64,000 nucleotides of DNA from Bacteroides congonensis (lineage in GTDB: Bacteria > Bacteroidota > Bacteroidia > Bacteroidales > Bacteroidaceae): contig NZ_FQXY01000008.1 of the NCBI RefSeq assembly GCF_900130125.1, forward strand, positions 760,301 through 824,300. The letters are read 5' to 3'. The notes below the pieces were generated by a model. It saw only the letters and a program-made list of their open reading frames with translations, ran no database searches and was not told the origin of the DNA. Positions 1-9,076 of this stretch are shown in pieces. Each line of letters begins with the position of its first letter. Position 1 is the stretch's first letter. The translations under genes were made by a program, and so were the position numbers.

Positions 1-1886
1 AGTAAACAGTATCGTTCTGCAAAGTTACTGTTCTCTGTGGGATTCGGGAGTGCTACGCCGTATGGAGATTGTCTCATGGAAGATATATAGTAGGATTGTT
101 CATCTGCCCATGTCTCTTGTGATACGTTGCTTCTGTTTAATCCCAATATAGAAGAAAATCGCATCCATGAAGCTACTTTCCAGTCTAGATTTGCCGTTAC
201 GTCTATTGACGAATTGTCAATACTGTTTCCACTATGATTCAGTTCGTTTTTGATATTATACATTAAGGTTCCGTTATAACCGGCTTCATGTGCATAGAAG
301 TGGAGGTCGCCGGAAGGTGTCTGCATCGGAATGGCCCGGGAAGTGTTATAAGCATATTCATACGGGTCAATAGATGAATGCGGGTGTTTCGCTTTAGAGA
401 GCGCACCGCTTACTTTTAATCCTAATTGGAGATTACGATTGATTTTAGTGTTTATTCTTGCCAATACATTATAACGTTCTAAACCTTCGTGAATGGTTAC
501 GCTTTGATTGTCGGCATATCCTACAGACATATAATAGTCACTGCGTTCGTTTCCTCCGGTGATTGAAACCGAATGCTGATGAGTAAACGCTGTGCGAAAT
601 AATAAATCGTACCAGTTGGTGTTTAGCTGTTTTAGGGTTTTAACTTGGCTTAAAAATTCATTATAGTTGATATCCTTATTCCATAAATGTTGCAAAGCAC
701 CTTCGTATCCTATATCTGAAGGTTTATAGCTTCCGAACGAGAGACCTCGTTCTTGCATTTCAATGGACATATCAATTCTGTCGGCAGAATTCATCCTGAA
801 CATTTTATCGTATGTAGGAGGGGCTGTTATTCCCAATGTAGCTGTATACGAGATAGAAGGTTTCTGGTTTTTACCTCGTTTGGTGGTCACAACGATAACT
901 CCATTGGCGGCTTTTACTCCGTAAATAGCTGTGGCACTTGCGTCTTTTAGAATATCTACACGTTCGATGTCTTCCGGATTTAATGAACCGATAGCATTAC
1001 CTATCAGATTGATTTTGTCAGGACTGTTTAATTCTTCAGTTGAAATATTGACAGGTTCTTCCAGAATAATGCCGTCTACTACCCATACGGGTTCTCTGTT
1101 GCCTGTAATAGATGAAGAACCTCGGATTCGTATTTTGGGAGCTGCACCTGGTGTGGAAGACATATTCATAACGGCAACGCCGGGTAAACGCCCTTGTAGC
1201 ATTTTGTCGACAGACATGTGTTCACCACCGATTAGTTCGGAACCTTTAATGGAAAGGATAGAACTGGCTAGTTTACGTCGGTCTATTTCTTGGTATCCTG
1301 TTATGACTACTTCACCAATGTTTTGAGAATCATCTTCTAACAAAATATTCAGGCTATTGCCTTTCCATGTAACTTCCTGTTGCCTCATTCCTATAAATGA
1401 AACGATAAGTTTCAGGTTGTTTTTTCCATTGGAAGCTAATTGGAAATTTCCTTCCGTATCGGTTGTTGTTCCGTTTTTTGTCCCTCTCTCATAGACAGAA
1501 ACTCCCGCTAAGGGATCTCCGTTGGAGTCAACAACTTTTCCTGTAATATCTTTTTCTACTTTTTTACGTTTGATGATGATGTGTTGGTCACTTTCTATTT
1601 CAAAAGTTAGATTACTTCCGGCTAGACTGTGGGATAAAATTTTGCTGATCGGAGCATTTACAAAATTATAGTCTTTGCGAGGTAGAGCGCTAATAGCACT
1701 GTTACTGTACATAAAACCGACATCTGTCTGTCTTTTGATCTCCGCAAATACTTCTCGAATAGAAGCATTTTTTAATTGGATAGTGGCTGATTTGTGGGTT
1801 TGTGCTATTAATGGCAAATAGCAGAGCCACAATAATGCAAGCAGGCATAACCACTTGACATCTGTTGTTCTTCTTTTTTTCTTCAT
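1..1886 (-). CDS. SusC-like TonB-dependent receptor, N-terminal part
   Basis: Outer-membrane TonB-dependent transporter of the SusC/RagA type, importing glycan fragments. Only the N-terminal ~628 residues are in the window; the frame stays open to base 1. Starts MKKKRRTTDVKW with a hydrophobic signal peptide, then a secretin/TonB short N-terminal (STN) domain (about residues 35-100), a carboxypeptidase-like domain (GKVVDSNGDPLAGVSVY), and a plug domain (VDKMLQGRLPGVAVM, DILKDASATAIYG). The STN domain marks receptors that signal to a FecR/ECF-sigma pair, and that pair lies immediately upstream with a 7-base gap. Substrate cannot be inferred because SusD and the enzymes lie outside the window. 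Confidence 0.93.
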   Translation of the reverse strand, partial: MKKKRRTTDVKWLCLLALLWLCYLPLIAQTHKSATIQLKNASIREVFAEIKRQTDVGFMYSNSAISALPRKDYNFVNAPISKILSHSLAGSNLTFEIESDQHIIIKRKKVEKDITGKVVDSNGDPLAGVSVYERGTKNGTTTDTEGNFQLASNGKNNLKLIVSFIGMRQQEVTWKGNSLNILLEDDSQNIGEVVITGYQEIDRRKLASSILSIKGSELIGGEHMSVDKMLQGRLPGVAVMNMSSTPGAAPKIRIRGSSSITGNREPVWVVDGIILEEPVNISTEELNSPDKINLIGNAIGSLNPEDIERVDILKDASATAIYGVKAANGVIVVTTKRGKNQKPSISYTATLGITAPPTYDKMFRMNSADRIDMSIEMQERGLSFGSYKPSDIGYEGALQHLWNKDINYNEFLSQVKTLKQLNTNWYDLLFRTAFTHQHSVSITGGNERSDYYMSVGYADNQSVTIHEGLERYNVLARINTKINRNLQLGLKVSGALSKAKHPHSSIDPYEYAYNTSRAIPMQTPSGDLHFYAHEAGYNGTLMYNIKNELNHSGNSIDNSSIDVTANLDWKVASWMRFSSILGLNRSNVSQETWADEQSYYISSMRQSPYGVALPNPTENSNFAERYCL

Positions 1887-1893
1887 AAGTCTC

Positions 1894-3049
1894 TCATTCT
1901 TGATTTAGATTCCTTTCGGATATTAATACTACTTTGTTTTTCTTGATTTGTATTTTTAACTCATTCATTTTTTCTATAGCTTGAGCCAGTTTATTAAAGC
2001 TTTCATATTTATTGATGTCCATCGTGATGTGAAAGTTGCGGATGTTGTCACTACTGTAGGCAACCTCAATATTGTACCAGCGTTCCAGTTTTTTCATAAT
2101 GTTCTCTAATGTTTGATTGTCAAAACTAAGACGGTTATAATGCCAGGCGGTACATTCGTAAATGTTGGCTTTGGACAGAACGATATGCTTGTCTTCTCCG
2201 ATTGATGCTGTATAGCCTACAGGTAGCATTTGGATTTCTTTGGCTGAATGAAGTTCTGCCTTACCTTCTTCTAATGTTACTTTGACATGTTTCTCGTCAT
2301 CATAGGCTTCTATGTTCAACTTGGTACCTAATACATGTATATCTACTTTTCCCGTCTGGATAGTAAAAGGATGCAAGGAATCTTTATAAACTGTCGCATA
2401 AGCTTCTCCTGATAAATTGACAGTTCTGTTTGTTCGTGAGAAATTAGCGGGGATAGTAAGAGATGATTCCGGACCTAAATGTATTAAGGTGCTATCCTCT
2501 AATAAAAGTAGATATTCTCCACCACGAGGTACTGTAATGGTGTGGTATAGATCTGGAAATAAGGCGATTGATCTTTGTCGGTTTATCTTATTTATAAATT
2601 GACTATAGTTTAAAACTTGATTTTCTGTTTGGGGTAATGTGTATTCTTCTTTGGAAGAGGGAGTATAGAGGACCGCTTTAGAAGTGCCGGCGGTAATGGT
2701 GATTTCTCTTGTGTGGAAATTCCGGAACAAATAGCTTCCTGCAAATATTAAGCCGATTAATATAGCTGCTGCTAGCCATTTGTGTTGTGGGCCTCGGGTT
2801 AAAAAGTGCTGTGTGTATTTTATATTATGACGTAATTTTTGCCATGAATTGCGATAAGACAACTCGTTTTCATCTAGAATAGCATGTGACAGGAAGTGTC
2901 TGGAATGAATTTTTTGGGCTAAAGCTTTATTTAGTGGAGACGTATTTATCCATTGGTTCAGTAACTGTTCTTCTGTCTCACTTAAATTATTGGAGAGCTT
3001 TTTTTAAAAGCAGTCTTTTGGCTTCATTTAAATCTATGTTGGTATTCAT
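1894..3049 (-). pseudogene. FecR-type anti-sigma factor, frameshifted near N-terminus
   Basis: Inner-membrane anti-sigma factor linking the adjacent SusC receptor (STN domain) to the ECF sigma factor upstream. The intact frame 1894-3003 has a membrane segment (WLAAAILIGLIFAGSYLF), a FecR domain (GEAYATVYKDSLHPFTIQTGKVDIHVLGTK is its core, shown only in part here as HPFTIQTGKVDIHVLGTK) and a DUF4974-like C-terminus. The natural start, MNTNIDLNEAKRLL from 3049, is in another frame. Reading 7 T at 2999-3005 as 6 joins the two halves into a normal FecR N-terminus (LSNNLSETEEQLLNQW). Downstream of the lesion only a TTG at 2862 is available as a start. Either a real one-base insertion, a reversible homopolymer switch, or a sequencing error. 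Confidence 0.8.
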
Positions 3050-3115
3050 ATTCGGTTATCTTTTTTATACTAGACAATCGAATATGAGTTTGGTGTAATA
3101 AGAAAATGTATTTTT

Positions 3116-3682
3116 CTATCGAAAAGATAGGAAAAATAATAAAAAGTCTTTCAAACGTTTTTTCATGTAGTGGTTAGCATTGTTGATGTGTTTTTTAACA
3201 GTATTAATAGAAATATAGAATTCTTCAGCAATCTCTTTTTGTGATTTTCCATTTAAACTAGCGGCATATACACGACGGCATGAAGCCGGAAGTTCTTCGA
3301 AAACCTGATTTACCGCTTGATAAATTTCTGATTCAATAATCTTATATGTTATTTCCTGTTCTATTACTTCCCCATTATTGAGGGTGGTTTCTGAGTATTC
3401 TTTAACTATTTTGTCATGCTTTATATAGTTAAGTATAGAGCGATAAAGTGATTGAAATAGATAGTGTTTGAAGGCAGCTTCACTTATGTGATTCTCTCTT
3501 CTTTCCCATATTTTGAGCCAGATGTCTTGAATCAGATCCGAGACTACTTCTTCGTTGGGAAGATATTGCATACCGAAATATTTTAATGAACGAAAATTCT
3601 GTTTATACTGCTGTTGAAACACATTTATATCGGATAGATTAATCCATTGATCTTTTTGTTTTACAGATGACTTAATTTCCAT
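3116..3682 (-). CDS. ECF-type RNA polymerase sigma factor
   Basis: Extracytoplasmic-function sigma-70 factor of the Bacteroidetes family, 188 residues. Region 2 is visible as DLIQDIWLKIWERRENH and region 4 as PASCRRVYAASLNGKSQKEI followed by a helix-turn-helix (IAEEFYISINTVKKHINNA). It should direct RNA polymerase to the downstream fecR and susC genes when the receptor is occupied. A TAnnTTTG-type element lies 30 bases upstream. The order sigma-fecR-susC on one strand is the standard trans-envelope signalling arrangement. Confidence 0.93.
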   Translation of the reverse strand: MEIKSSVKQKDQWINLSDINVFQQQYKQNFRSLKYFGMQYLPNEEVVSDLIQDIWLKIWERRENHISEAAFKHYLFQSLYRSILNYIKHDKIVKEYSETTLNNGEVIEQEITYKIIESEIYQAVNQVFEELPASCRRVYAASLNGKSQKEIAEEFYISINTVKKHINNANHYMKKRLKDFLLFFLSFR

Positions 3683-3712
3683 TATTTAGATATCGGTTTT
3701 TGATTTTTTGGC

Positions 3713-3721
3713 TCAAATATA
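3713..3721 (-). promoter_or_regulatory. Bacteroides -7 promoter element before sigma gene
   Basis: On the minus strand reads TATATTTGA, matching the Bacteroides primary-sigma -7 consensus TAnnTTTG. It lies about 30 bases before the sigma start codon. Confidence 0.5.
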
Positions 3722-3761
3722 TGATATCTGTCTTAAAATACAAAAAGAATTCTTTTTTTTG

Positions 3762-5837
3762 TTAATTTCTTAGGCATATCAGAAATCGACAACCGGGTGA
3801 AGAAACGGAATAAGTCAAAGTTAGCTTGTGCATAGCCCTTGTGGCTGCCACATAAAGCATACTTTTATCAATATTGGAATGATAGTTCTTATCATCTGTT
3901 TGCGGAATGATTACTTCGTCAAATTCCAGTCCTTTCGCCATATGGGCGGAAGTGATGATAATCCCTTTCACATAAGCAGAACTTTGATTTGACAAAAGTG
4001 AGATGTCGTTTGCATATATCTGGAGCTTTTGAACAAGTTCTTTTGCTTGGGATTCTGTTTTGCAGATAATCCCTAATGAGGTATAATGGGAGTTCCTGAA
4101 GGAGTTTACTAAATCCGCAATACCTTGGATCTCTTCTTCTGTATTTTGGAATGGAAGAATCTTGGGGTGTTCCCCATGTCTCATAATCGGTTCTAATTCA
4201 TTGTTCGGTTGAATTTTTTGTGCAAAACTGGTGATCTCAAAAGTAGAACGATAGCTTTTGCAAAGTTTCATTATTTCTCCTGTTACAAATGCTTTATGAA
4301 TCATATCGGCAGTGGAAGAACCATAAGGATTGACGGATTGGGAAGCGTCTCCAAGAATTGTTTTTCGACACGGATAAAGTTTTTGAATCACTTTGTATTG
4401 TATGGGAGAATAGTCTTGCATTTCGTCTATCAGAAGGTGTTTGACATAAGATTGAGCGTTTCCATTTAATGCGATATGCAGATAAGCCAAAGGAGCTAAG
4501 TCCGCATACTCCAGTATGCGGTTTTTGCGTGTCTTGAACATCTCCGGTTTTCCGATCCACTCAAAAAAGTCTTTATAGATTTGGAGATCGTTATTTCCCG
4601 CGAACATCTTTTTTATCTCTTTCTTTAGTTGGTTTTTCTCCGGAGTGCTAACTGTGAGATTATATTGTAGTTGCATCATTTCCAGAATGTAATCTGTCAT
4701 AGTCTCAAATCGTTGACGTATGGGATAGCGGTGGAATCGTTTGAACTGTTCGTTAATAAATTCAGCAGGAATAGTGATGTATTTGGTGAGTTTTACATCT
4801 GTTGCTTTGAAATAGTTGTTTTCCATATAAAGGATGAATTTGTCAAGTAGTGATATAAACTCGAAGGAGGCTTTGTATTGTATCCGTTCGATAAAGTCGG
4901 GTGTCGGGTTTTCTAATAGTTCCGTCACCTGTTCGAAGAAATTCTGGTGTTTATATTTGTTGTCAATTACATCCGACAGAATTTGCTCCATGCTGGTTTC
5001 GGGAACGGTCTCTTCGCCAAGTTCCGGAAGTACATTAGAAATGTAATCGGCAAATACTTTATTGGGGGAGATGATTAATATGTCTTTGGAAGAAATCTGT
5101 CCTTTCTGTGCATAAAGCAGGTAGGCAATACGATGGAGGGCGATAGAGGTTTTTCCTGAACCGGCAACACCTTGTATAATAAGTACAGAAGCGTTTTCAT
5201 TACGGATGATCTGATTCTGTTCCCTCTGAATTGTCGTGACGATATTTTTCATTTTATTGTCGGCATTGGAACATAGTTCTTTTTGCAGAATATCGTCATG
5301 AACAGTTACGGAACTTTCAATCATGTACTCCATTTTTCCTTTGCGAATACGATATTGGCGTTTGAGTGAGATCGTCCCGTTAATTTTGCCTGCCGGGGAG
5401 GAGTAGAACGCCTCGCCTAATTCATGATCGTAGAACATGCTTGAAATAGGAGCTCGCCAATCGTAAATCAGATTCTTTTTTTGATTGAGGTCATAGAAAG
5501 TATGTATTCCTATATAGATCGGACTAACTTGGCTTTTGTCTTTCTTTTCCTGAAAGTCGATTCGTCCGAAATAGGGGATATCCAGTATTTTGCTTAGTCG
5601 CCTGCGTTTGTCAATTACATTTTCACCTAATGCAAAATGATTTAATATGCTTTCGCGCATGGAACGGATTTCGTGGGGATCGATATCTTTGTTCGACCAT
5701 AGATAATCCTTGTACTCCTGCAGGGTGTCTATATGCTCTTTGACGGAAGTACTGGTAGTGTTAATCGTATCATGGATAGTGGTTATGACTTGCTGTAAAT
5801 ACTCTTTTTCCTGTTTCTCTGTTTGATTGAATATCAT
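3762..5837 (-). CDS. helD: HelD-like UvrD/Rep-family helicase
   Basis: Superfamily 1 ATPase of the HelD family, 691 residues; HelD proteins in Gram-positives recycle stalled RNA polymerase. A charged, probably coiled-coil N-terminal arm (1-90) and a YDWRAP segment typical of the family (about 125-130) precede the Walker A motif GVAGSGKTS (223-231). Later motifs are LLIDEMQDYSPIQ (Walker B), LGDASQSVNP (motif III), AHMAKGLEFDEV (motif V) and LYVAATRAMHKL (motif VI). It has its own promoter element at 5878-5886 and no operon partner. The RNA polymerase role in Bacteroides is by analogy; a DNA-repair helicase role is possible. Confidence 0.85.
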   Translation of the reverse strand: MIFNQTEKQEKEYLQQVITTIHDTINTTSTSVKEHIDTLQEYKDYLWSNKDIDPHEIRSMRESILNHFALGENVIDKRRRLSKILDIPYFGRIDFQEKKDKSQVSPIYIGIHTFYDLNQKKNLIYDWRAPISSMFYDHELGEAFYSSPAGKINGTISLKRQYRIRKGKMEYMIESSVTVHDDILQKELCSNADNKMKNIVTTIQREQNQIIRNENASVLIIQGVAGSGKTSIALHRIAYLLYAQKGQISSKDILIISPNKVFADYISNVLPELGEETVPETSMEQILSDVIDNKYKHQNFFEQVTELLENPTPDFIERIQYKASFEFISLLDKFILYMENNYFKATDVKLTKYITIPAEFINEQFKRFHRYPIRQRFETMTDYILEMMQLQYNLTVSTPEKNQLKKEIKKMFAGNNDLQIYKDFFEWIGKPEMFKTRKNRILEYADLAPLAYLHIALNGNAQSYVKHLLIDEMQDYSPIQYKVIQKLYPCRKTILGDASQSVNPYGSSTADMIHKAFVTGEIMKLCKSYRSTFEITSFAQKIQPNNELEPIMRHGEHPKILPFQNTEEEIQGIADLVNSFRNSHYTSLGIICKTESQAKELVQKLQIYANDISLLSNQSSAYVKGIIITSAHMAKGLEFDEVIIPQTDDKNYHSNIDKSMLYVAATRAMHKLTLTYSVSSPGCRFLICLRN

Positions 5838-5877
5838 AATCTCTTTTTAGTTGTATGATGAAGAATTGAAATTGCAG

Positions 5878-5886
5878 GCAAAGTTA
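5878..5886 (-). promoter_or_regulatory. Bacteroides -7 element for the HelD-like gene
   Basis: Minus-strand TAACTTTGC matches TAnnTTTGY, about 41 bases before the start codon at 5837. Confidence 0.5.
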
Positions 5887-5943
5887 GCTCAACCCATTTA
5901 GGGATTAAATAGTTATTTATAGCTATATATGTATCCTTTTTCC

Positions 5944-5952
5944 TATTTTTGC
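5944..5952 (+). promoter_or_regulatory. Bacteroides -7 element for the nucleotidyltransferase-like gene
   Basis: TATTTTTGC matches TAnnTTTGY. It overlaps the ATG at 5949, so translation is more likely to start at the ATG at 5976, preceded by AAGGAAAAAG. Confidence 0.55.
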
Positions 5953-5975
5953 ATACTTACTTAATAAGGAAAAAG

Positions 5976-6560
5976 ATGAATATTCTTGAATTGGCAAAAC
6001 GTAACCAGCAGAAAGCTTGGGAGATTATAGAGGATACCCGTATTGTTCGGATATGGGAGGGGATGGGTGCCAAAGTGAATCTGGTAGGTTCGTTGCGTAC
6101 AGGATTATTGATGAAACATCGGGATATTGATTTTCACATTTACACTTCTCCTTTGGATTTGTCTGCCAGCTTTCGGGCGATGGCTGAATTGGCGGAAAAT
6201 ACGTCCGTAAAGAAGATTGAATATACGAATTTATTACATACAGCAGAAGCGTGTATAGAGTGGCATGCATGGTATCAGGATATGGAAGGAGAATTCTGGC
6301 AAATGGATATGATTCATATCCAAGAAGGCTCTCGTTATGATGGCTATTTTGAAAGGGTGGCCGAACGCATTTCTGCGGTATTGACAGATGAAATGAGACT
6401 GGCTATCCTGAAATTAAAATACGAAACGCCTGATACGGAAAAGATTATGGGAGTGGAGTATTATCAAGCTGTGATTCAGGATGGTGTACGTAGTTATCCG
6501 GAATTTGAGGAATGGAGAAGATTGCACCCGGTGGTGGGTGTGGTGGAATGGATGCCTTAG
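5976..6560 (+). CDS. nucleotidyltransferase-fold protein of unknown role
   Basis: About 194 residues from the chosen start MNILELAKRNQQK; an upstream in-frame ATG at 5949 lies inside the promoter element. The segment LVGSLRTGLLMKHRDIDFHI carries the GS...DxD signature of the nucleotidyltransferase superfamily (GS followed by Asp-Ile-Asp about 13 residues on), the metal-binding core of these enzymes. A later aspartate (WQMDMIHI) could be the third metal ligand. No antitoxin-like partner is adjacent, and the substrate is unknown. Similar Bacteroides proteins have sometimes been annotated as phosphoglycerate mutase family; I see no histidine phosphatase motif to support that. Confidence 0.7.
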   Translation: MNILELAKRNQQKAWEIIEDTRIVRIWEGMGAKVNLVGSLRTGLLMKHRDIDFHIYTSPLDLSASFRAMAELAENTSVKKIEYTNLLHTAEACIEWHAWYQDMEGEFWQMDMIHIQEGSRYDGYFERVAERISAVLTDEMRLAILKLKYETPDTEKIMGVEYYQAVIQDGVRSYPEFEEWRRLHPVVGVVEWMP

Positions 6561-6598
6561 TCAGACTGGTAGCTTCGGGAAAAGGGCGTATGGGTTAA

Positions 6599-7372
6599 TT
6601 AATTTAGTAGTCCGGTTTCCTGTCCCAAGCGAATGGCTTCGATGGAATTTTGCACACCTAATTTGCGTAACAGGTTCTGCCGGTGAATATTGACAGTGTG
6701 AATACTGATACATAGCTTGTCTGCAATCTCTTTACTTAACAACCCTTTTTGAATAAGCCGTAATATCTCTATTTCCCGATTAGTGAGGTTGAGCGAAGAA
6801 GGCATTAGCAAAGAGGAAGGAGAGAAGAATTCCCCGTTCTTCAGATTTAGGACAGTGCAGTCTACTGTTTCGGAATGTTTTTGGTCGGGTGAAATATCCA
6901 TATTGCCTATTACGAGCCATGCTTTGCCGTTACGGTCTTGTTCCAAAACTTGATGTCGGCTAGTGACGCGTATATATTGCTGCTTGGCATTGAGTATACG
7001 GAAACTGTAAATGTTGGAATAGTCGTTTCGCTGTTCGAGAGGCAGACTGTAAATGAACTGGCTTAACGTGACCTGTAATGCTGCCAGTTGCGCACGGTCG
7101 TCCGGATGAATACGTGATTCTAAATAATCTCCCTGCTTTTCCAAAGTTTCTATCTTGTGACTGTCATACCCCAGTAAATCAACGAAATTCGAGGATGCAT
7201 ACGTGTAATTGCATTTGTAAACATCGACAACAAATGTGCAGTTGTGACAGATTTTTGAAAGTTGGTGAAGTATGGATTTATCCCGTTCCCACACGGCGTA
7301 ATCAATATCGGTAGCAGACAAGCATTGCTTGGCCCACATTTCTTCTCGGGTGATATCGTTTGATTTATTCAT
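6599..7372 (-). CDS. PAS-domain LuxR-family transcriptional regulator
   Basis: 257 residues. The N-terminal part (about 35-170) resembles a PAS sensor fold (CNYTYASSNFVDLLGYDSHK, then a PAC-like segment ending LVIGNMDISPD). The C-terminal 65 residues form a LuxR/GerE helix-turn-helix: LTNREIEILRLIQKGLLSKE then IADKLCISIHTVNIHRQNLL. No receiver domain is present, so it is probably a one-component regulator whose PAS domain senses a ligand or redox signal. Convergent with the upstream nucleotidyltransferase gene; target genes unknown. Confidence 0.85.
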   Translation of the reverse strand: MNKSNDITREEMWAKQCLSATDIDYAVWERDKSILHQLSKICHNCTFVVDVYKCNYTYASSNFVDLLGYDSHKIETLEKQGDYLESRIHPDDRAQLAALQVTLSQFIYSLPLEQRNDYSNIYSFRILNAKQQYIRVTSRHQVLEQDRNGKAWLVIGNMDISPDQKHSETVDCTVLNLKNGEFFSPSSLLMPSSLNLTNREIEILRLIQKGLLSKEIADKLCISIHTVNIHRQNLLRKLGVQNSIEAIRLGQETGLLN

Positions 7373-7419
7373 GGCGAATGTTTCTGGGTACTGATAGTTT
7401 GTTTTGAGAAATCATTTAT

Positions 7420-8082
7420 TTACCAGTCAATTTCTTCTATTCCCTTACTATGCAAGAAAGCATTGGCTTTACTGAAGTGTTTACAACCGAAGAAACCATA
7501 TTCGGCAGAGCGGGGAGAGGGATGAACAGTGGTTAGTACCAGATGTTTGTTGGTATCTATCAAAGATCGTTTCTCTTTCGCATAACTTCCCCAAAGCATA
7601 AATATCAAACTCTCCCGTTTTTCACTTAGTTTCCTGATAACTGCGTCTGTGAAGATTTCCCAGCCCATATTTCGGTGAGAACCGGTTTCGTGTGCACGTA
7701 CAGTAAGAATTGAGTTTAGCGGGAATACACCTTGAGCTACCCAACGATCCAAATTACCGGAAGTTGGAATTGGCTTTCCCAAATCTTGGTGTATTTCTTT
7801 GAAGATGTTGCTTAGTGAACCGGGGATAGCTACTCCATCAGGTACAGAAAAACAGACTCCATAATATTGTCCGGGATTGGGATAAGGGTCCTGTCCAAGG
7901 ATAACTACTTTTACTTTTTCGAAGGGACAGGAATTGAATATATGAAAAATCTGATGTCCAAGAGGGAGGACGTGTGCCCGTTTATATTCATCTTTGACGA
8001 ATGTAACCAACTTTTCGAAGTATGGTTTGTCAAATTCTTCTTGTAATTGTTGTTTCCAACTTGGTTCTATTCTGACATTCAT
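7420..8082 (-). CDS. ung: uracil-DNA glycosylase (family 1)
   Basis: Removes uracil from DNA as the first step of base-excision repair. 220 residues, the usual length. Family 1 motifs are present: water-activating loop LGQDPYPNPGQYYGVCFSVP (the catalytic Asp follows GQ), a uracil-binding LNSILTVR segment, and the DNA-intercalating loop HPSPRSAEYGFFG. The His usual after GQDPY is Pro here. Own promoter element at 8111-8119. Confident from motifs. Confidence 0.96.
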   Translation of the reverse strand: MNVRIEPSWKQQLQEEFDKPYFEKLVTFVKDEYKRAHVLPLGHQIFHIFNSCPFEKVKVVILGQDPYPNPGQYYGVCFSVPDGVAIPGSLSNIFKEIHQDLGKPIPTSGNLDRWVAQGVFPLNSILTVRAHETGSHRNMGWEIFTDAVIRKLSEKRESLIFMLWGSYAKEKRSLIDTNKHLVLTTVHPSPRSAEYGFFGCKHFSKANAFLHSKGIEEIDW

Positions 8083-8110
8083 AAGGGGGGACTTGATAAA
8101 TTATGCAATG

Positions 8111-8119
8111 GCAAAAGTA
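8111..8119 (-). promoter_or_regulatory. Bacteroides -7 element for ung
   Basis: Minus-strand TACTTTTGC matches TAnnTTTGY about 30 bases before the ung start. Confidence 0.5.
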
Positions 8120-8263
8120 GATATATTACAAGAGAATATCAAGAATGAGAGGCGAAATTGTGTATCTCGCCGATTTAGGATGAATTGTGTGCTAATAAAT
8201 GATAATTATCGTCTTTCTTCCGAAAAAGAATGAATATAAACGTATTTTTCTGATTTATTACGT

Positions 8264-8272
8264 TACCTTTGT
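8264..8272 (+). promoter_or_regulatory. Bacteroides -7 element for the RRM gene
   Basis: TACCTTTGT matches TAnnTTTGY. It implies a leader of about 120 nt before the ATG at 8398, long for a small gene and compatible with post-transcriptional or temperature control. Confidence 0.5.
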
Positions 8273-8397
8273 TCCCAGAGTTTGAGTTACGAATCATTAT
8301 CGTATAGTTCTTCTTTTAATAATAATATTAGTAAGTAGGCCTTTTCTGTAATTATCCTCCTCACTCCAATTTAGTATTTATTTTAATAAAAGTTTAA

Positions 8398-8700
8398 ATG
8401 AACATTTACATCGCAGGTTTAAGTTATCGTACAAACGATGCGGACTTAACAAATTTATTTGCAGAGTTTGGAGAAGTTTCTTCAGCTAAAGTTATTATGG
8501 ATAGAGAAACTGGTAAATCCAGAGGATTCGCTTTTGTAGAAATGGCGAACGAAGAAGAAGGACAAAAGGCAATAGACGAATTGAACGGCGTTGAATATGA
8601 CCAGAAGGTTATTTCAGTAAGCGTTGCACGTCCTCGCGCAGAGAAACCGGCATACGGTGGAAACCGTGGAGGTGGTTACGGCAATTCCAGAAGATATTAA
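8398..8700 (+). CDS. RRM-domain RNA-binding protein
   Basis: 100-residue protein with one RNA-recognition motif (residues 1-78). RNP2 is IYIAGL near the N-terminus and RNP1 is KSRGFAFVEM at about 41-50. The tail is Gly/Arg/Tyr-rich (GGNRGGGYGNSRRY), as in single-RRM proteins of Bacteroidetes such as the Rbp proteins of B. thetaiotaomicron, which act as global RNA-binding regulators. It precedes a DEAD-box helicase and a cold-shock protein on the same strand, so the cluster probably serves RNA folding and turnover. Which Rbp paralogue it is cannot be settled by eye. Confidence 0.93.
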   Translation: MNIYIAGLSYRTNDADLTNLFAEFGEVSSAKVIMDRETGKSRGFAFVEMANEEEGQKAIDELNGVEYDQKVISVSVARPRAEKPAYGGNRGGGYGNSRRY

Positions 8701-8715
8701 TATCCGGACTTAGGG

Positions 8716-8746
8716 AAAGCGGAGGAAATATTTCTTCTGCTTTTCT
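8716..8746 (+). terminator. hairpin after the RRM gene
   Basis: AAAGCGGAGGAAA pairs with TTTCTTCTGCTTT (two wobble pairs) just after the RRM stop codon, followed by TTCT. Probable intrinsic terminator. Confidence 0.5.
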
Positions 8747-9076
8747 ATAAAGTCTTTATATATCCGCCTTTATGATTTGTCTGCGGAGGTTGTCTTAATC
8801 TGGCAGCCGGAAATGAAAATCATCTAACAATTAAGTTCTGCTAATTCTCACTCCTCTGTGTAGTGCAACTAGGATACCCCAGATCCTGATCTTTTCATGT
8901 CTAAAGAAGAATTATTAGGCTTTATTGCAATTAGATACTCCCGGGAATCGAGAGTATAAGTTTAATAATTATATCACAAAGTCTATATTGATAATTGTGT
9001 CGGTATTATTGTGAACATTTGCATGAAATGTTTTCAGATGTGCCGGCGTAATAACAAGGTATAGCAAATTACATTT
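8747..9076 (+). other. 330-bp gene-free leader region of the DEAD-box gene
   Basis: No convincing ORF. It contains a small hairpin (ATACTC ... GAGTAT near 8934-8957) and a promoter-like AACATTTGC near 9012-9022. A long untranslated leader would suit a cold-shock RNA helicase gene. Confidence 0.3.

Noticed and set aside
5949..5975. Nine-codon N-terminal extension of the nucleotidyltransferase-like protein
   Set aside because: The first ATG lies within the promoter -7 element, so it would not be in the mRNA.
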